Assembly (NCBI GenBank): GCA_964603595.1
Contig: CAZRVN010000001.1
Coordinates: 1 to 64,000 of the forward strand
Source: JAQVEM01 sp964603595
Lineage (GTDB): Bacteria; Actinomycetota; Humimicrobiia; Humimicrobiales; Humimicrobiaceae
Length of the DNA: 64,000 bases
Direction of reading: 5' to 3'
Shown here: positions 26,880-35,949 of the stretch, piece by piece
Layout of the letters: every line of letters begins with the position of its first letter
Numbering within the stretch: the stretch's first letter is position 1
The notes under the pieces: model-generated
What the model was told of the DNA's origin: nothing
What the model saw: the letters and a program-made list of their open reading frames with translations, nothing else
Database searches by the model: none
Translations under genes and position numbers: made by a program

Positions 26880-27031
26880 TATTTGAGATTGCAAATAAGG
26901 AGAATAAAGAAGAGGTAATTTCAGTAATAATAGGGGGAAAACAATATAGGAGTGGAAAATTACAAATAGAAAGCATAATAAAGGAAGCAAAGAAGATAAA
27001 TGGAAAGAGAAGACGGTACAAAAAGATTTAG
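26876..27031 (+). CDS. Small ORF of 51 codons coupled to murD and overlapping ftsW
   Basis: The gap between murD and ftsW is filled by an ORF whose ATG overlaps the murD stop as ATGA and whose stop lies 32 bp inside ftsW. The peptide starts MIFEIANKENKEEV and ends in a strongly basic tail KKINGKRRRYKKI, with an amphipathic middle. The coupling geometry is the same as for the real genes around it. No family was recognised, and it may simply be a non-coding spacer with an open frame. It is too short to judge by codon use alone. Confidence 0.4.
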   Translation: MIFEIANKENKEEVISVIIGGKQYRSGKLQIESIIKEAKKINGKRRRYKKI

Positions 27032-28160
27032 TTTTTTAAAGGTTGAGATAGAATATTATTTCTTATTCATATTAACTCTTATTCTGTCAATAATTGGACT
27101 GGTAATGGTATCAAGTTCTTCAATGTCTTTTGGGGAAAGATATTTTAGTGACCCTTACTGGTTTATCAGGAGGCAGATAATATGGTGGGTTATATCATTT
27201 GGTTTTTTTATCCTGGCTTCAAAGATAAATTATAATATTTACAGGAAGTTTTCAAATTTTATAATATTGATATTAATAGGAATGCTTGCCATGGTTTTTA
27301 TTCCCGGTTTTGGTGTAGAGGCAGGCGGCTCCAAGAGATGGCTGGATCTGTGGTTTTTTAACATTCAACCTTCAGAGTTTATAAAATTAGCTATTGTTAT
27401 TTTCTTTTGCGATAATCTTGATCGTAAATATAGATATAAAAAGCAGCTTAAGGATTTAGTTTTTCCTTCTTTTCTAGTACTGATTATTATTACTATTTTA
27501 ATATTTCTTGAACCTGATCTGGGTGCTGTAGTAATTATATGGCTGATTGTGTTCGCAGTCCTGTTCGTGGGAGAAGTAAGGTTCAAACATTTATTTGGGC
27601 TCGGGTTTATGGGGCTGGTAATAACCATAGGTTATCTATTTCTTGAGGATTATAGAAGGGAAAGACTTTTTGCCTTTATCAATAACACAACTGGCAGCGA
27701 AGGGGCCAGTTTCCAGTCATATCAATCTCTGGTTGCACTGGGTTCCGGTAAGCTAACAGGAGTGGGACTGGGTAACAGCATGCAGAAATATTATTATCTT
27801 CCTGAAGCCCATACCGATTTTATTTTTGCCATTATTGGTGAAGAGCTTGGGCTGATAGGTACTCTTCTGGTTGTAATTATGTTTATCCTTTTTATGTTTT
27901 TTGGCATCAGGGTATGCATCAAGGCGAAAGACTATTATAGTAGGATAATGGCAGCAGGGCTTGTAGGCATTATAATAATACCTGCAGTAGTTAATATTGC
28001 TGTTGTTGTCGGCCTGGTGCCTGTTACAGGCCTTACTTTACCTTTTATAAGCTCCGGTGGTTCATCTCTTTTTGTTAATATGATAATAGCAGGCATATTA
28101 TTAAGCATATCAAAGCGCAGCTCGATGCCCGGTGAAATAAAAAGCGACAGGGGTAATTAA
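27000..28160 (+). CDS. ftsW: Peptidoglycan glycosyltransferase FtsW
   Basis: The 386-residue SEDS protein has about ten transmembrane helices and the family blocks IGLVMVSSSS, QPSEFIKLAIVIF, EPDLGAVVIIW, LPEAHTDFIFAIIGEELG and LPFISSGGSSL. It polymerises lipid II at the septum together with the class B penicillin-binding protein of this operon. It is placed between murD and murG as in most dcw clusters. The start at 27000 has a GGAAG-type ribosome site about 17 bp upstream and AAGAAG nearer. Confidence 0.95.
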   Translation: MEREDGTKRFSFLKVEIEYYFLFILTLILSIIGLVMVSSSSMSFGERYFSDPYWFIRRQIIWWVISFGFFILASKINYNIYRKFSNFIILILIGMLAMVFIPGFGVEAGGSKRWLDLWFFNIQPSEFIKLAIVIFFCDNLDRKYRYKKQLKDLVFPSFLVLIIITILIFLEPDLGAVVIIWLIVFAVLFVGEVRFKHLFGLGFMGLVITIGYLFLEDYRRERLFAFINNTTGSEGASFQSYQSLVALGSGKLTGVGLGNSMQKYYYLPEAHTDFIFAIIGEELGLIGTLLVVIMFILFMFFGIRVCIKAKDYYSRIMAAGLVGIIIIPAVVNIAVVVGLVPVTGLTLPFISSGGSSLFVNMIIAGILLSISKRSSMPGEIKSDRGN

Positions 28161-28195
28161 TATGAATCAGGTTTATTTAAAGATGGTGTAAACGA

Positions 28196-29326
28196 ATGAG
28201 AAAAAAGATATTAATTTGTGCTGGCGGTACAGGAGGTCATATCTATCCTGCTCTGGCAGTAGTGGAATGTTTAAAAGAAAAATATCCTTCCAGTGAAATA
28301 TTTTTTATTGGCAGTGAAAGAGGTCCCGGAGCAGAACTTATGTCTGGCTATAATATAAACTACAGAACAGTTAAATCATGTGGTCTGGTTCTGGATGTAA
28401 ATATATTAAAAAAGATTTCAAATACAATAAAATTTATATATTTTTTAACTTATGGCTTTTTCCAGTCTTTAAGGATAGTGCTGAACTTTAAACCTGATAT
28501 AATACTTGGTATGGGTGGTTATATATGTGCTCCTGTTCTTTTAGCAGGTGTTTTTACAGCTAAAAAAATGGCTTTGCATGAGCAGAATTATATTCCCGGG
28601 AGATTGAATAGCTTCTTTTCAAAATTTGCCAGATATATTTTTATAAGTTTCACTAATACAGATAAATATTTAAGGGTGAAAAAGGACAGGATAGTTTTTA
28701 CCGGTAATCCATTAAGAAAAATAATAAGGGAATATAAAGAAACCGGGCTTGAATTTGAAAAATGGGGTCTTGAAAAAGGAAGGTTTACCATTGTTGCATT
28801 TGGCGGAAGCCTGGGCGCAGAAAATATAAATAATGCAGTTATAAATTTATATCATTACTTTAAGGATGATGATAAAATTCAGATTTTACTTATCCCAGGC
28901 AGGCGTTTCTTTAAAAAAATAGTGGAACGTAAAAAAAATATTACTAATTACAGAGATAAGTTGATTTTTAAGGTATTTGAATATATAAATGAGATGAATG
29001 AGATATATAAAATATCTGACCTGGTGATTTCGAGAGCAGGAGCTAATACAATATCAGAGATAATTGAATATAATATACCTGCAATTCTAGTGCCTTACCC
29101 ATATGCAGTAGCTGACCATCAGCATTACAATGCAGATTACCTGGCTGTAAGGGGAAAGGCAATTATGATTAAGGACAATGACCTGGATGGAAAAAAATTA
29201 TATAGAATTTTAAAAATGCTTGCCGGGGATAATTGGAAAGGGTATAAAGAAATAAAGGATAAAGAAATTGAAGGTGTAGGAAATGACAGTGCAGGGATTA
29301 TTGCGTCTGAGCTAGTGGAGGGCTGA
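28196..29326 (+). CDS. murG: UDP-GlcNAc:lipid I N-acetylglucosaminyltransferase
   Basis: The 376-residue GT28 enzyme has the N-terminal glycine-rich loop GGTGGHIYPALAV, the lipid-side segment GMGGYICAPVLLA, the central VAFGGSLGAENIN, and the donor-binding block SRAGANTISEI with LVPYPYAVADHQHYNA. It makes lipid II at the inner face of the membrane. It is followed by murC after one base. Confidence 0.96.
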   Translation: MRKKILICAGGTGGHIYPALAVVECLKEKYPSSEIFFIGSERGPGAELMSGYNINYRTVKSCGLVLDVNILKKISNTIKFIYFLTYGFFQSLRIVLNFKPDIILGMGGYICAPVLLAGVFTAKKMALHEQNYIPGRLNSFFSKFARYIFISFTNTDKYLRVKKDRIVFTGNPLRKIIREYKETGLEFEKWGLEKGRFTIVAFGGSLGAENINNAVINLYHYFKDDDKIQILLIPGRRFFKKIVERKKNITNYRDKLIFKVFEYINEMNEIYKISDLVISRAGANTISEIIEYNIPAILVPYPYAVADHQHYNADYLAVRGKAIMIKDNDLDGKKLYRILKMLAGDNWKGYKEIKDKEIEGVGNDSAGIIASELVEG

Positions 29327-29327
29327 G

Positions 29328-30728
29328 TTGATTAAATACAATAATATTTTAAAAAATAGTAAGAAAATTTTTTTAGTGGGCATAGGCGGAGCAGGAATGA
29401 GCGCGATAGCACAGGTGCTTAAAGGCATGGGTCTTGAAGTTTCTGGTTCTGATATAAAAGAGTCTCGCTATACAAATGTTTTAAGGAGTAAAAATATAAA
29501 AATCTTCACAGGGCATTCAAAAGAGAATATACGGGGAGCTGATGTAGTGGTTTATTCTGCTGCGATACCTGAAATTAATCCGGAAAGGGTTGATGCGGAA
29601 AAGAAAAAAATTCCGGTGCTTGCTCGCTCGGATATACTTGCATGGATATTAAATACCCGTAAGGGTATAGCAATCTCCGGGACACATGGTAAGACTACTA
29701 CAACTTCAATGATTGCATTAATTTTCAGGGCTATTGGTCTGGACCCTATTATAATGGTTGGCGGTGAGCTGAACGAACTTGGTTCGAATGCCAGGTATGG
29801 CAAAGGTAAGTTCGTGATTGCTGAAGCATGTGAGAGTGACGGTTCTTTCCTTAAATATAAACCATTTATAAGTGTGGTTACAAATATTGAGGGCGACCAT
29901 TTTGATTTTTATAAAGATATTGAAGAAATAAGAGATAGCTTTAAAAAATTTATAGGTTATACGAAGCCAGATGGTTTTATAGTTATGAATGGCGATGAGG
30001 ATTACCTTAAGGATTATAAAAAGATTTTTAAATCCAGTGGTAGAAAAATTGTTTATTATGGAACCAGCTCTGATAATTATATATATGCTGAAGATATAAA
30101 ATTTTCTAATTTTACTTCTTCTTATAACCTGATTTTTACCAGGGGCAGAAAAAAAGGTAAGATAAAAATTAACTTAAATGTACCTGGTGTTCATAATGTA
30201 AAAAATAGTCTGGCAGCACTTGCTGTGTGCAATCTGTTGGACTTTGATATGGAAAAAGTAGCGGATATACTAAAGTTGTTTACCGGTGTTAAAAGGAGAT
30301 TTGAGAAGAGAGGGGAAAAGAAGGGTGCCCTGATTATTGATGATTACGCACATCATCCTTCAGAAGTAAAGGCGACTCTTGAAGCAGCTACAGATAAAAA
30401 CAATAAAAGGGTGATTGTGGTTTTTCAGCCGCACAGGTATTCACGGCTGGCTAATTTAAAAGATAAATTTAATGGTTGTTTTGACGCCAGTGACATTTTA
30501 ATTATTACCGATGTATATGGTTCGGGTGAGCAACCTATCCCGGGTATTACCGGCAAAATACTGGTAGACAGTCTGATAGATAGCGGTTTTGGTCGAAAGA
30601 TAATTTATATCCCCAGACTTCAGGATGTGACAGAGTACTTGGAAACTAACATGAAAAGAAATGATATGGTTTTATTGATGGGGGCAGGAGATATTACCCG
30701 GGTTACTGACGAGATATTAAAGCATTGA
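29328..30728 (+). CDS. murC: UDP-N-acetylmuramate-L-alanine ligase
   Basis: The 466-residue ligase has the N-terminal GIGGAGMSAIAQVL, the ATP site SGTHGKTTTTSM (about 116-127), EACESDGSFLKYKP and the C-terminal DDYAHHPSEVKATL with FQPHRYSRL. It adds L-Ala to UDP-MurNAc, the first peptide step. TTG is the start, one base after the murG stop. Confidence 0.96.
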   Translation: MIKYNNILKNSKKIFLVGIGGAGMSAIAQVLKGMGLEVSGSDIKESRYTNVLRSKNIKIFTGHSKENIRGADVVVYSAAIPEINPERVDAEKKKIPVLARSDILAWILNTRKGIAISGTHGKTTTTSMIALIFRAIGLDPIIMVGGELNELGSNARYGKGKFVIAEACESDGSFLKYKPFISVVTNIEGDHFDFYKDIEEIRDSFKKFIGYTKPDGFIVMNGDEDYLKDYKKIFKSSGRKIVYYGTSSDNYIYAEDIKFSNFTSSYNLIFTRGRKKGKIKINLNVPGVHNVKNSLAALAVCNLLDFDMEKVADILKLFTGVKRRFEKRGEKKGALIIDDYAHHPSEVKATLEAATDKNNKRVIVVFQPHRYSRLANLKDKFNGCFDASDILIITDVYGSGEQPIPGITGKILVDSLIDSGFGRKIIYIPRLQDVTEYLETNMKRNDMVLLMGAGDITRVTDEILKH

Positions 30729-30782
30729 GAAGATAAATTATTCATATTTAAAAGTAAATTCTGGGAACTGCGGGGATTAATT

Positions 30783-31718
30783 ATGGTTAAAATCAAATTG
30801 TCAGGTAAAGAGGCTGTAAGAGTTATTAAAAGTACAGGCCTTGGCAAAATAATTTTTGATATGGACACATCAAAGCTATCATCCATTAAGGCAGGGGGGA
30901 AGGCGCTGTGTTATTTTACAGCTGAGGATACCAGTGAATTAAAGAAGATTATAGAGATCTGCTTAAAAAATAAAATTGATTTTATGCTAGTTGGAGATTG
31001 TACCAATATATTATTTAGTGATAAATATATTGATATGGTGCTGGTAAAATTGGGCAGGGGATTTAATTATATAAAGTTTGAGGGAGAAAATAAAATAAAG
31101 GCAGGCGCTGCCTTTAATTTTTCAAATTTAATAGTAAAAGCAGCTTCAATAGGATTTGAATTTTCTGAATTTTCCGGTATTCCGGGGACTCTGGGTGGGT
31201 GTATTGCAGGTAATGGCGGAACTGGTAAAACAGGAATCTGTGATTATATAGAGGAAATCAGCTATATTACAAAGAATAATGATGAAATTGTTGAAAAAAG
31301 AGTAAGCTTAAGTAAAAATGATTATGGTTATAGGTATCTTGATATTAAAGATTTGATAGCTATTACTGGTGTGTTTTTAAGTGCAGGGAAGTCTGATAAA
31401 AAAAGTGTTCCTAATAAGGTAAAAGAGAAGATAAATAAAAAGAAACTTACGCAGCCGATTGAAGCGAGAAGTTCAGGTTGTTTTTTTAAGAACTTAAATG
31501 GATGCTCCAAATCTACAGGGGAATTGATAGATAGATGCGGACTTAAGGGATTTGTTTATGGCGGAGCAAGAGTTTCGGAAAGGCATGCAAATTTTATTGA
31601 AAATTTTAATAATGCGAGCTCGGAGGACATACTGGTACTTTCCAGGATAGTAAAAGATATGGTAATGGATAAGTTTAATAAAAAACTGGAATATGAAGTG
31701 AGGCTGGTTGGGTTTTAA
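30783..31718 (+). CDS. murB: UDP-N-acetylenolpyruvoylglucosamine reductase
   Basis: The 311-residue flavoprotein shows the FAD-binding start TSKLSSIKAGGKALCYF, the VGDCTNILFSD loop, EFSGIPGTLGGCIAGNGG (about 126-143) and the C-terminal catalytic region SSGCFFKNLNG with FVYGGARVSERHANFIEN. It reduces the enolpyruvyl group to make UDP-MurNAc. In this dcw cluster it sits between murC and ddl. The loop GDCTN differs from the common GGGSN form but keeps the Asn. Confidence 0.93.
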   Translation: MVKIKLSGKEAVRVIKSTGLGKIIFDMDTSKLSSIKAGGKALCYFTAEDTSELKKIIEICLKNKIDFMLVGDCTNILFSDKYIDMVLVKLGRGFNYIKFEGENKIKAGAAFNFSNLIVKAASIGFEFSEFSGIPGTLGGCIAGNGGTGKTGICDYIEEISYITKNNDEIVEKRVSLSKNDYGYRYLDIKDLIAITGVFLSAGKSDKKSVPNKVKEKINKKKLTQPIEARSSGCFFKNLNGCSKSTGELIDRCGLKGFVYGGARVSERHANFIENFNNASSEDILVLSRIVKDMVMDKFNKKLEYEVRLVGF

Positions 31719-31719
31719 T

Positions 31720-32697
31720 ATGACAGATATACTGGAAGAATTTAAAAATCTTAAAGTAAGGGGAAAAAAGAAAAAGCTGAAAATAGGAGTAATTGCGGGC
31801 GGTATTTCCTCTGAAAGGGAAATATCTCTTCTAACCGGTAAAAATATCTACAGGTCTCTTTTAAAATTAGGTTATAATGCTATTTTTATTGACCCCAAGA
31901 ATGATTTTTTATCAGAGCTCAAAAAAATAAACCTGGCATTTCTGGCGCTTCATGGCAGGTATGGTGAGGATGGAACTATTCAGGGATTGCTTGAATTTAT
32001 GAAAATACCTTATACCGGAGCAGGTGTACTGGGAAGTGCTATTGCTATTAACAAGCTATTATCAAAGAAGATAATGAATTACGAGAATATTCTCACACCG
32101 GATTATGTTGCTATAGATTATAATAACTATAAGGATTTATCAGAGATTAAAAGTTTAATGAATGAGAAATTGTCCTTTCCATTAATGATTAAACCAAACA
32201 GTGAAGGTTCAACTATAGGGGTTAATATAGCACGCAATGATAGCCAGTTGGAAGATGCATTAATAAATGCATCAGAATATGATAATAAAATTTTAATTGA
32301 GAAATATATAAATGGAAGAGAATTAACCGTAGGTATAATAGGCAGGGAACCTGTTGCTTTACCGGTTATTGAAATAAAACCTAAAAATGATTTCTATGAT
32401 TATAAAGCTAAATACGTTAAAAACATGACAGAATATATAGTACCGGCTGAACTGGATAAAAAAGTATATAAGTATGTCTCAGATGCAGCGGTAAAATGCC
32501 ATAGGGTACTGGAGTGCAGCGGTATATCAAGAGTTGATTTCATACTTGATAAAAAAAATAATGCTTATGTCTTTGAATTAAATACCATACCCGGCATGAC
32601 TGCTACCAGTCTTGTGCCCAAGGCTGCCAGAGCTGCGGGCATCAGTTTCGACAATTTGATAGAAATAATTCTGGATTTGGCTAATTTAAAAGTATAA
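31720..32697 (+). CDS. ddl: D-alanine-D-alanine ligase
   Basis: This ATP-grasp enzyme (325 residues from the ATG at 31720) has KIGVIAGGISSEREISLLTG, ALHGRYGEDGTIQGLLE, SFPLMIKPNSEGSTIGV and the C-terminal metal-site segment FELNTIPGMTATSL. An in-frame TTG exists at 31708, which would overlap murB by 11 bp, but the ATG directly after the murB stop looks more natural. The product feeds MurF. The downstream ftsQ frame opens immediately after the stop. Confidence 0.95.
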   Translation: MTDILEEFKNLKVRGKKKKLKIGVIAGGISSEREISLLTGKNIYRSLLKLGYNAIFIDPKNDFLSELKKINLAFLALHGRYGEDGTIQGLLEFMKIPYTGAGVLGSAIAINKLLSKKIMNYENILTPDYVAIDYNNYKDLSEIKSLMNEKLSFPLMIKPNSEGSTIGVNIARNDSQLEDALINASEYDNKILIEKYINGRELTVGIIGREPVALPVIEIKPKNDFYDYKAKYVKNMTEYIVPAELDKKVYKYVSDAAVKCHRVLECSGISRVDFILDKKNNAYVFELNTIPGMTATSLVPKAARAAGISFDNLIEIILDLANLKV

Positions 32698-32793
32698 ATT
32701 GATGGTGATAAAATTAAAAAAAATAATAACTCCATACTAAGAAGAAGAAAAGGAAAAATAATCAAAAGGAGGATATGGGATTTTTTAAAACTT

Positions 32794-33486
32794 ATGCTGA
32801 TTGCTGTATTTTTAGCCCTTGTAGTATGGGGGTTGAATTTTTTTTATAGCAGTGAATATTTTAAAATCAAGAGCATAGATATTCAGGATAATGCGTACTA
32901 TAAAGATGAAGATATTGTAGCGATGATTGATAAAATAATAGGAACCAATATATTTGAAGTTGACAAGAAAGGAGTCGAGGATACGGTAGCGGGGAAATTA
33001 AACTGGGTTAAAGAGGCAGAATTAAGTAAAATCTTTCCGGATAAAGTAATAATTAAGTTAGTGGAAAGAAAACCTTATCTTAAAATAGTATGCAGGGATG
33101 AGTATTTTTTAGTAGATGATGAAGGAGTGGTCCTTGATAAAATTAATGAAGGGGAAATAGATAGTTACGGACATTTAATTCTGGTAAGGAATGCGGTTAG
33201 CTATAGTGTTAATATAGGGGAAAAAATTGCAAAAAAGAATGTATTGAGCTGTGCGGAAGTTTATAGAGTTTTTGATGCAGGTTTAAAGAATATGGTTAAA
33301 GAAGCAAGGATTGAAGAAAATTTATCAGGGGATATAGTCTTTGAAACCAATGACGGCAAAGAGATTATTTTTGGTGACAGTAGTTATGCAGTAGAAAAGA
33401 TTGAGGCATTAAAACAATTGTTAAAAGAGGAAACAAATTGTAATATAATAGATTTAAGAAGTCCTGAAAACCCGGTGATAAAATAA
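32794..33486 (+). CDS. ftsQ: Cell division protein FtsQ/DivIB (start uncertain)
   Basis: The 230-residue form begins in the transmembrane helix (LIAVFLALVVWGLNFFYSS), followed by a POTRA domain (FKIKSIDIQDNAYYKDEDI) and the beta domain (LVERKPYLKIVCRDEYFLVDDEGVVLD). The same frame is open back to the ddl stop at 32695 and encodes a very basic stretch with RRRKGKIIKRRIWDFLKL, exactly what a cytoplasmic FtsQ N terminus should look like. That stretch has no ATG, GTG or TTG in frame. The ATG at 32702 reaches it only by a one-base shift in the A8 run at 32716-32723. AAAAGGAGG at 32766-32772 sits ahead of an out-of-frame ATG (32775). The protein scaffolds FtsL and the septal synthases. Confidence 0.85.
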   Translation: MLIAVFLALVVWGLNFFYSSEYFKIKSIDIQDNAYYKDEDIVAMIDKIIGTNIFEVDKKGVEDTVAGKLNWVKEAELSKIFPDKVIIKLVERKPYLKIVCRDEYFLVDDEGVVLDKINEGEIDSYGHLILVRNAVSYSVNIGEKIAKKNVLSCAEVYRVFDAGLKNMVKEARIEENLSGDIVFETNDGKEIIFGDSSYAVEKIEALKQLLKEETNCNIIDLRSPENPVIK

Positions 33487-33513
33487 AGAATTAAAGGAGT
33501 GGAGGTCTGGTTG

Positions 33514-34764
33514 TTGGCAAGTGATGAAAATATTGTAGGGATCGATATAGGCACTACCAAGGTAACAACTATAATTGGCGGAATAGGGAAAAACAATACA
33601 CTAAGAATAAAAGGTTACGGGATTTCTGGCTCAAAGGGTGTTAAAAAAGGTCTGGTCGTAGATATAAGTGAAGCTACAAGGTCAATACTTGACTCAATAG
33701 AAATGGCTGAAAAATCTTCTAAGTCATTTGTAGAAAATGCCTATATAGGGATTACAGGAAAGCACATTTCTTTTACAAATAATTGGCGTGAAGTAAATAT
33801 TACCTCACCAAGTAATATAATAAGGAAAGCTGATGTGGATAAGCTAATATCAATGGCTAATAAAGTAGATATACCCTCGCAAAATGAAATTATACATACT
33901 TTAATAAAGCAGTTTGTTATTGATGATGAAAAGGGTATAGTGGACCCGATAGGGCTTTCAGCAAGCAAACTGGCCGTAGAATTAGTGGCAGTTTATGGAA
34001 CATCTTCTCTGATAAGCAATGTGGTTAATAGTATAAAAGCTGCTAAAATAGGAATAGAAGATATTATAGTGGAGGCCCTTGCTTCAAGTGAAGCTGTCCT
34101 TACTCCCGAGGAAAAAGAGAGTGGAGTGATACTTCTGGATATTGGTGGAGGGACAACTGATGTTGCAGTTTATAAGGATAAAAAAATGATATTTACTTAT
34201 TGTCTTCCTGTAGGCGGAGATTTAATAACAAATGATATATCAATTGGTCTTAATATTCCATTTTTAAAAGCGGAAGAAATTAAAAAAAAATTTGCTAATG
34301 TAGATTATAATTTCTATGATACTTTAAACAGGCTGAATATAGGAGATGTTAAGATAGACAGTAATAAGACAACATTAAATATAAGGTTATACAATATAGT
34401 GAACTGCAGAGTTAAGGAACTTTTAAGTCTTGTTAGAGAAAAAATTGAAGGTTATAATTTTATGCACAAGGTCCCCTGCGGGCTGGTTATAACAGGAGGG
34501 TCTTCTCTAATTAAAGGTGTTGCTCCACTGGCGAATTCTGTATTTAATCTGCCTGCAAGGTTGGGAACCTCCTGTGATATAGAGGGGCCAATGGAGGTTA
34601 TTAATAATCCTATTTATTCTACAGGTGTGGGCTTGTTGAAGTATGCTTACCAACTTGAGAATTATCTCAATATTGACCAGATTGGAGAGAAGAGCGAAAG
34701 AAATAGTTTTATGAATAGATTCAGAGAATTTATATTAAAAATTTTAAAAAATGAAAGCAGGTGA
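33514..34764 (+). CDS. ftsA: Cell division protein FtsA
   Basis: The actin-like protein has the phosphate-1 block IVGIDIGTTKVTTIIGG, the FtsA-specific 1C domain, LLDIGGGTTDVAVYKD (phosphate 2), and PVGGDLITNDIS. The C-terminal amphipathic helix FMNRFREFILKILKN would tether FtsZ filaments to the membrane. GGAGGT at 33501-33506 favours TTG at 33514 (or 33511) as start; an in-frame GTG at 33499 lies inside the ribosome site and is less likely. The stop overlaps the ftsZ region. Confidence 0.95.
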   Translation: MASDENIVGIDIGTTKVTTIIGGIGKNNTLRIKGYGISGSKGVKKGLVVDISEATRSILDSIEMAEKSSKSFVENAYIGITGKHISFTNNWREVNITSPSNIIRKADVDKLISMANKVDIPSQNEIIHTLIKQFVIDDEKGIVDPIGLSASKLAVELVAVYGTSSLISNVVNSIKAAKIGIEDIIVEALASSEAVLTPEEKESGVILLDIGGGTTDVAVYKDKKMIFTYCLPVGGDLITNDISIGLNIPFLKAEEIKKKFANVDYNFYDTLNRLNIGDVKIDSNKTTLNIRLYNIVNCRVKELLSLVREKIEGYNFMHKVPCGLVITGGSSLIKGVAPLANSVFNLPARLGTSCDIEGPMEVINNPIYSTGVGLLKYAYQLENYLNIDQIGEKSERNSFMNRFREFILKILKNESR

Positions 34765-34769
34765 TTAAT

Positions 34770-35936
34770 TTGAATTTGGATTTTGATAAAAGCTACTATG
34801 CAGTTATAAGGGTTATCGGTATAGGAGGTGGCGGGAGTAATGCGGTCAATAGGATGATGGAGGATAATTTGATCGGGTGTGAATTTGTAGCAGTGAATAC
34901 CGATGCCCAGGTCCTTATGATGTCAGGTGCAGACAAGAAGGTATTAATAGGAGAAACAGGTCTGGGGGCAGGGTCTAACCCGGAGATTGGCCGGGTTGCT
35001 GCTGAAAAGTCTATAGAATCTATAAAAGATATAGTTAAAGATGCGGACATGATATTTCTGACTGTAGGGGAAGGTGGCGGTACTGGAACCGGTGCTGCAC
35101 CTGTTATAGCAGCTGCTGCAAGAGAAGCAGGATGCCTGACAGTTGCAGTTATAACAAAACCATTTACTTTTGAAGGTAAGAAGAGGATGTACCAGGCAGA
35201 AGAGGGAATTGAAAACTTAAAGGATAAAGTAGACACTCTCATAATTATTCCAAATGACAGGTTGCTGGAAATTGCTGATGATGATACTACACTTCTTAGT
35301 GCATTTAAGCTTGCTGATAATGTGCTCAAAGCAGGTGTGAGAGGGGTTACGGATTTAATAACCCTGCCGGGGCTTATTAATCTTGATTTTGCAGATGTAA
35401 AATCAATAATAAAAAATGCAGGGAATGCAATACTGGGTGACGGTATGGCTGCAGGCGAAAACAGGGCTATTAAAGCTGCGCAGAATGCAATTTCCAGTCC
35501 TTTGATTGAAACTTCAATAGAAGGTGCCAGCGGAATTTTATTAAATATATCAGGCGGGCCTGACTTGAAATTATTTGAAGTAAACCAAGCAGCCGAAATA
35601 ATACGGAATGCATCCAGTGCACAGGCAAATGTAATATTTGGAGCTGTTATTGATGAAAGTATGGATGATAACGTGAAGGTTACTATTATTGCTACGGGAT
35701 TTGAATACCGCAAACCAGGTAAGTCCAAGGTAGATAGCAAAGGTAAAACAGATGAAGAACAGAAAAGGAAAAAAGAAGTAGAGAAAAAATTATTTGAGTT
35801 TGAAAAGGACCTGATTGCTGAGAAAAAGGATAAGAGTAAGAAGGATTTTAAAAAGGTATCGGAAAGTGATTTTAGCTCTATTGAGAAAGATGACTACCTT
35901 GATATACCTACCTTTTTAAGGAAAAATAAAAAGTAA
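34770..35936 (+). CDS. ftsZ: Cell division GTPase FtsZ
   Basis: The protein has VIGIGGGGSNAVNRM, the NTDAQ loop, the tubulin signature GEGGGTGTGAAP, and NDRLLEIAD. A charged linker (about 320-375) leads to the conserved C-terminal peptide DDYLDIPTFLRKNKK, which binds FtsA and SepF. FtsZ forms the cytokinetic ring. TTG at 34770 is preceded by GCAGGTGAT and is preferred over the GTG at 34761, which overlaps the ftsA stop and has no ribosome site of its own; residue counts differ by three only. Confidence 0.97.
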   Translation: MNLDFDKSYYAVIRVIGIGGGGSNAVNRMMEDNLIGCEFVAVNTDAQVLMMSGADKKVLIGETGLGAGSNPEIGRVAAEKSIESIKDIVKDADMIFLTVGEGGGTGTGAAPVIAAAAREAGCLTVAVITKPFTFEGKKRMYQAEEGIENLKDKVDTLIIIPNDRLLEIADDDTTLLSAFKLADNVLKAGVRGVTDLITLPGLINLDFADVKSIIKNAGNAILGDGMAAGENRAIKAAQNAISSPLIETSIEGASGILLNISGGPDLKLFEVNQAAEIIRNASSAQANVIFGAVIDESMDDNVKVTIIATGFEYRKPGKSKVDSKGKTDEEQKRKKEVEKKLFEFEKDLIAEKKDKSKKDFKKVSESDFSSIEKDDYLDIPTFLRKNKK

Positions 35937-35949
35937 AGTCTTATTTAAA

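Noticed and set aside
34796..35740. Long minus-strand open frame opposite ftsZ (about 314 codons)
   Set aside because: It is fully antisense to a well-conserved ftsZ, its translation is rich in Ser, Ala, Pro and Ile without recognisable motifs, and it has no ribosome site. It is a codon-bias shadow.
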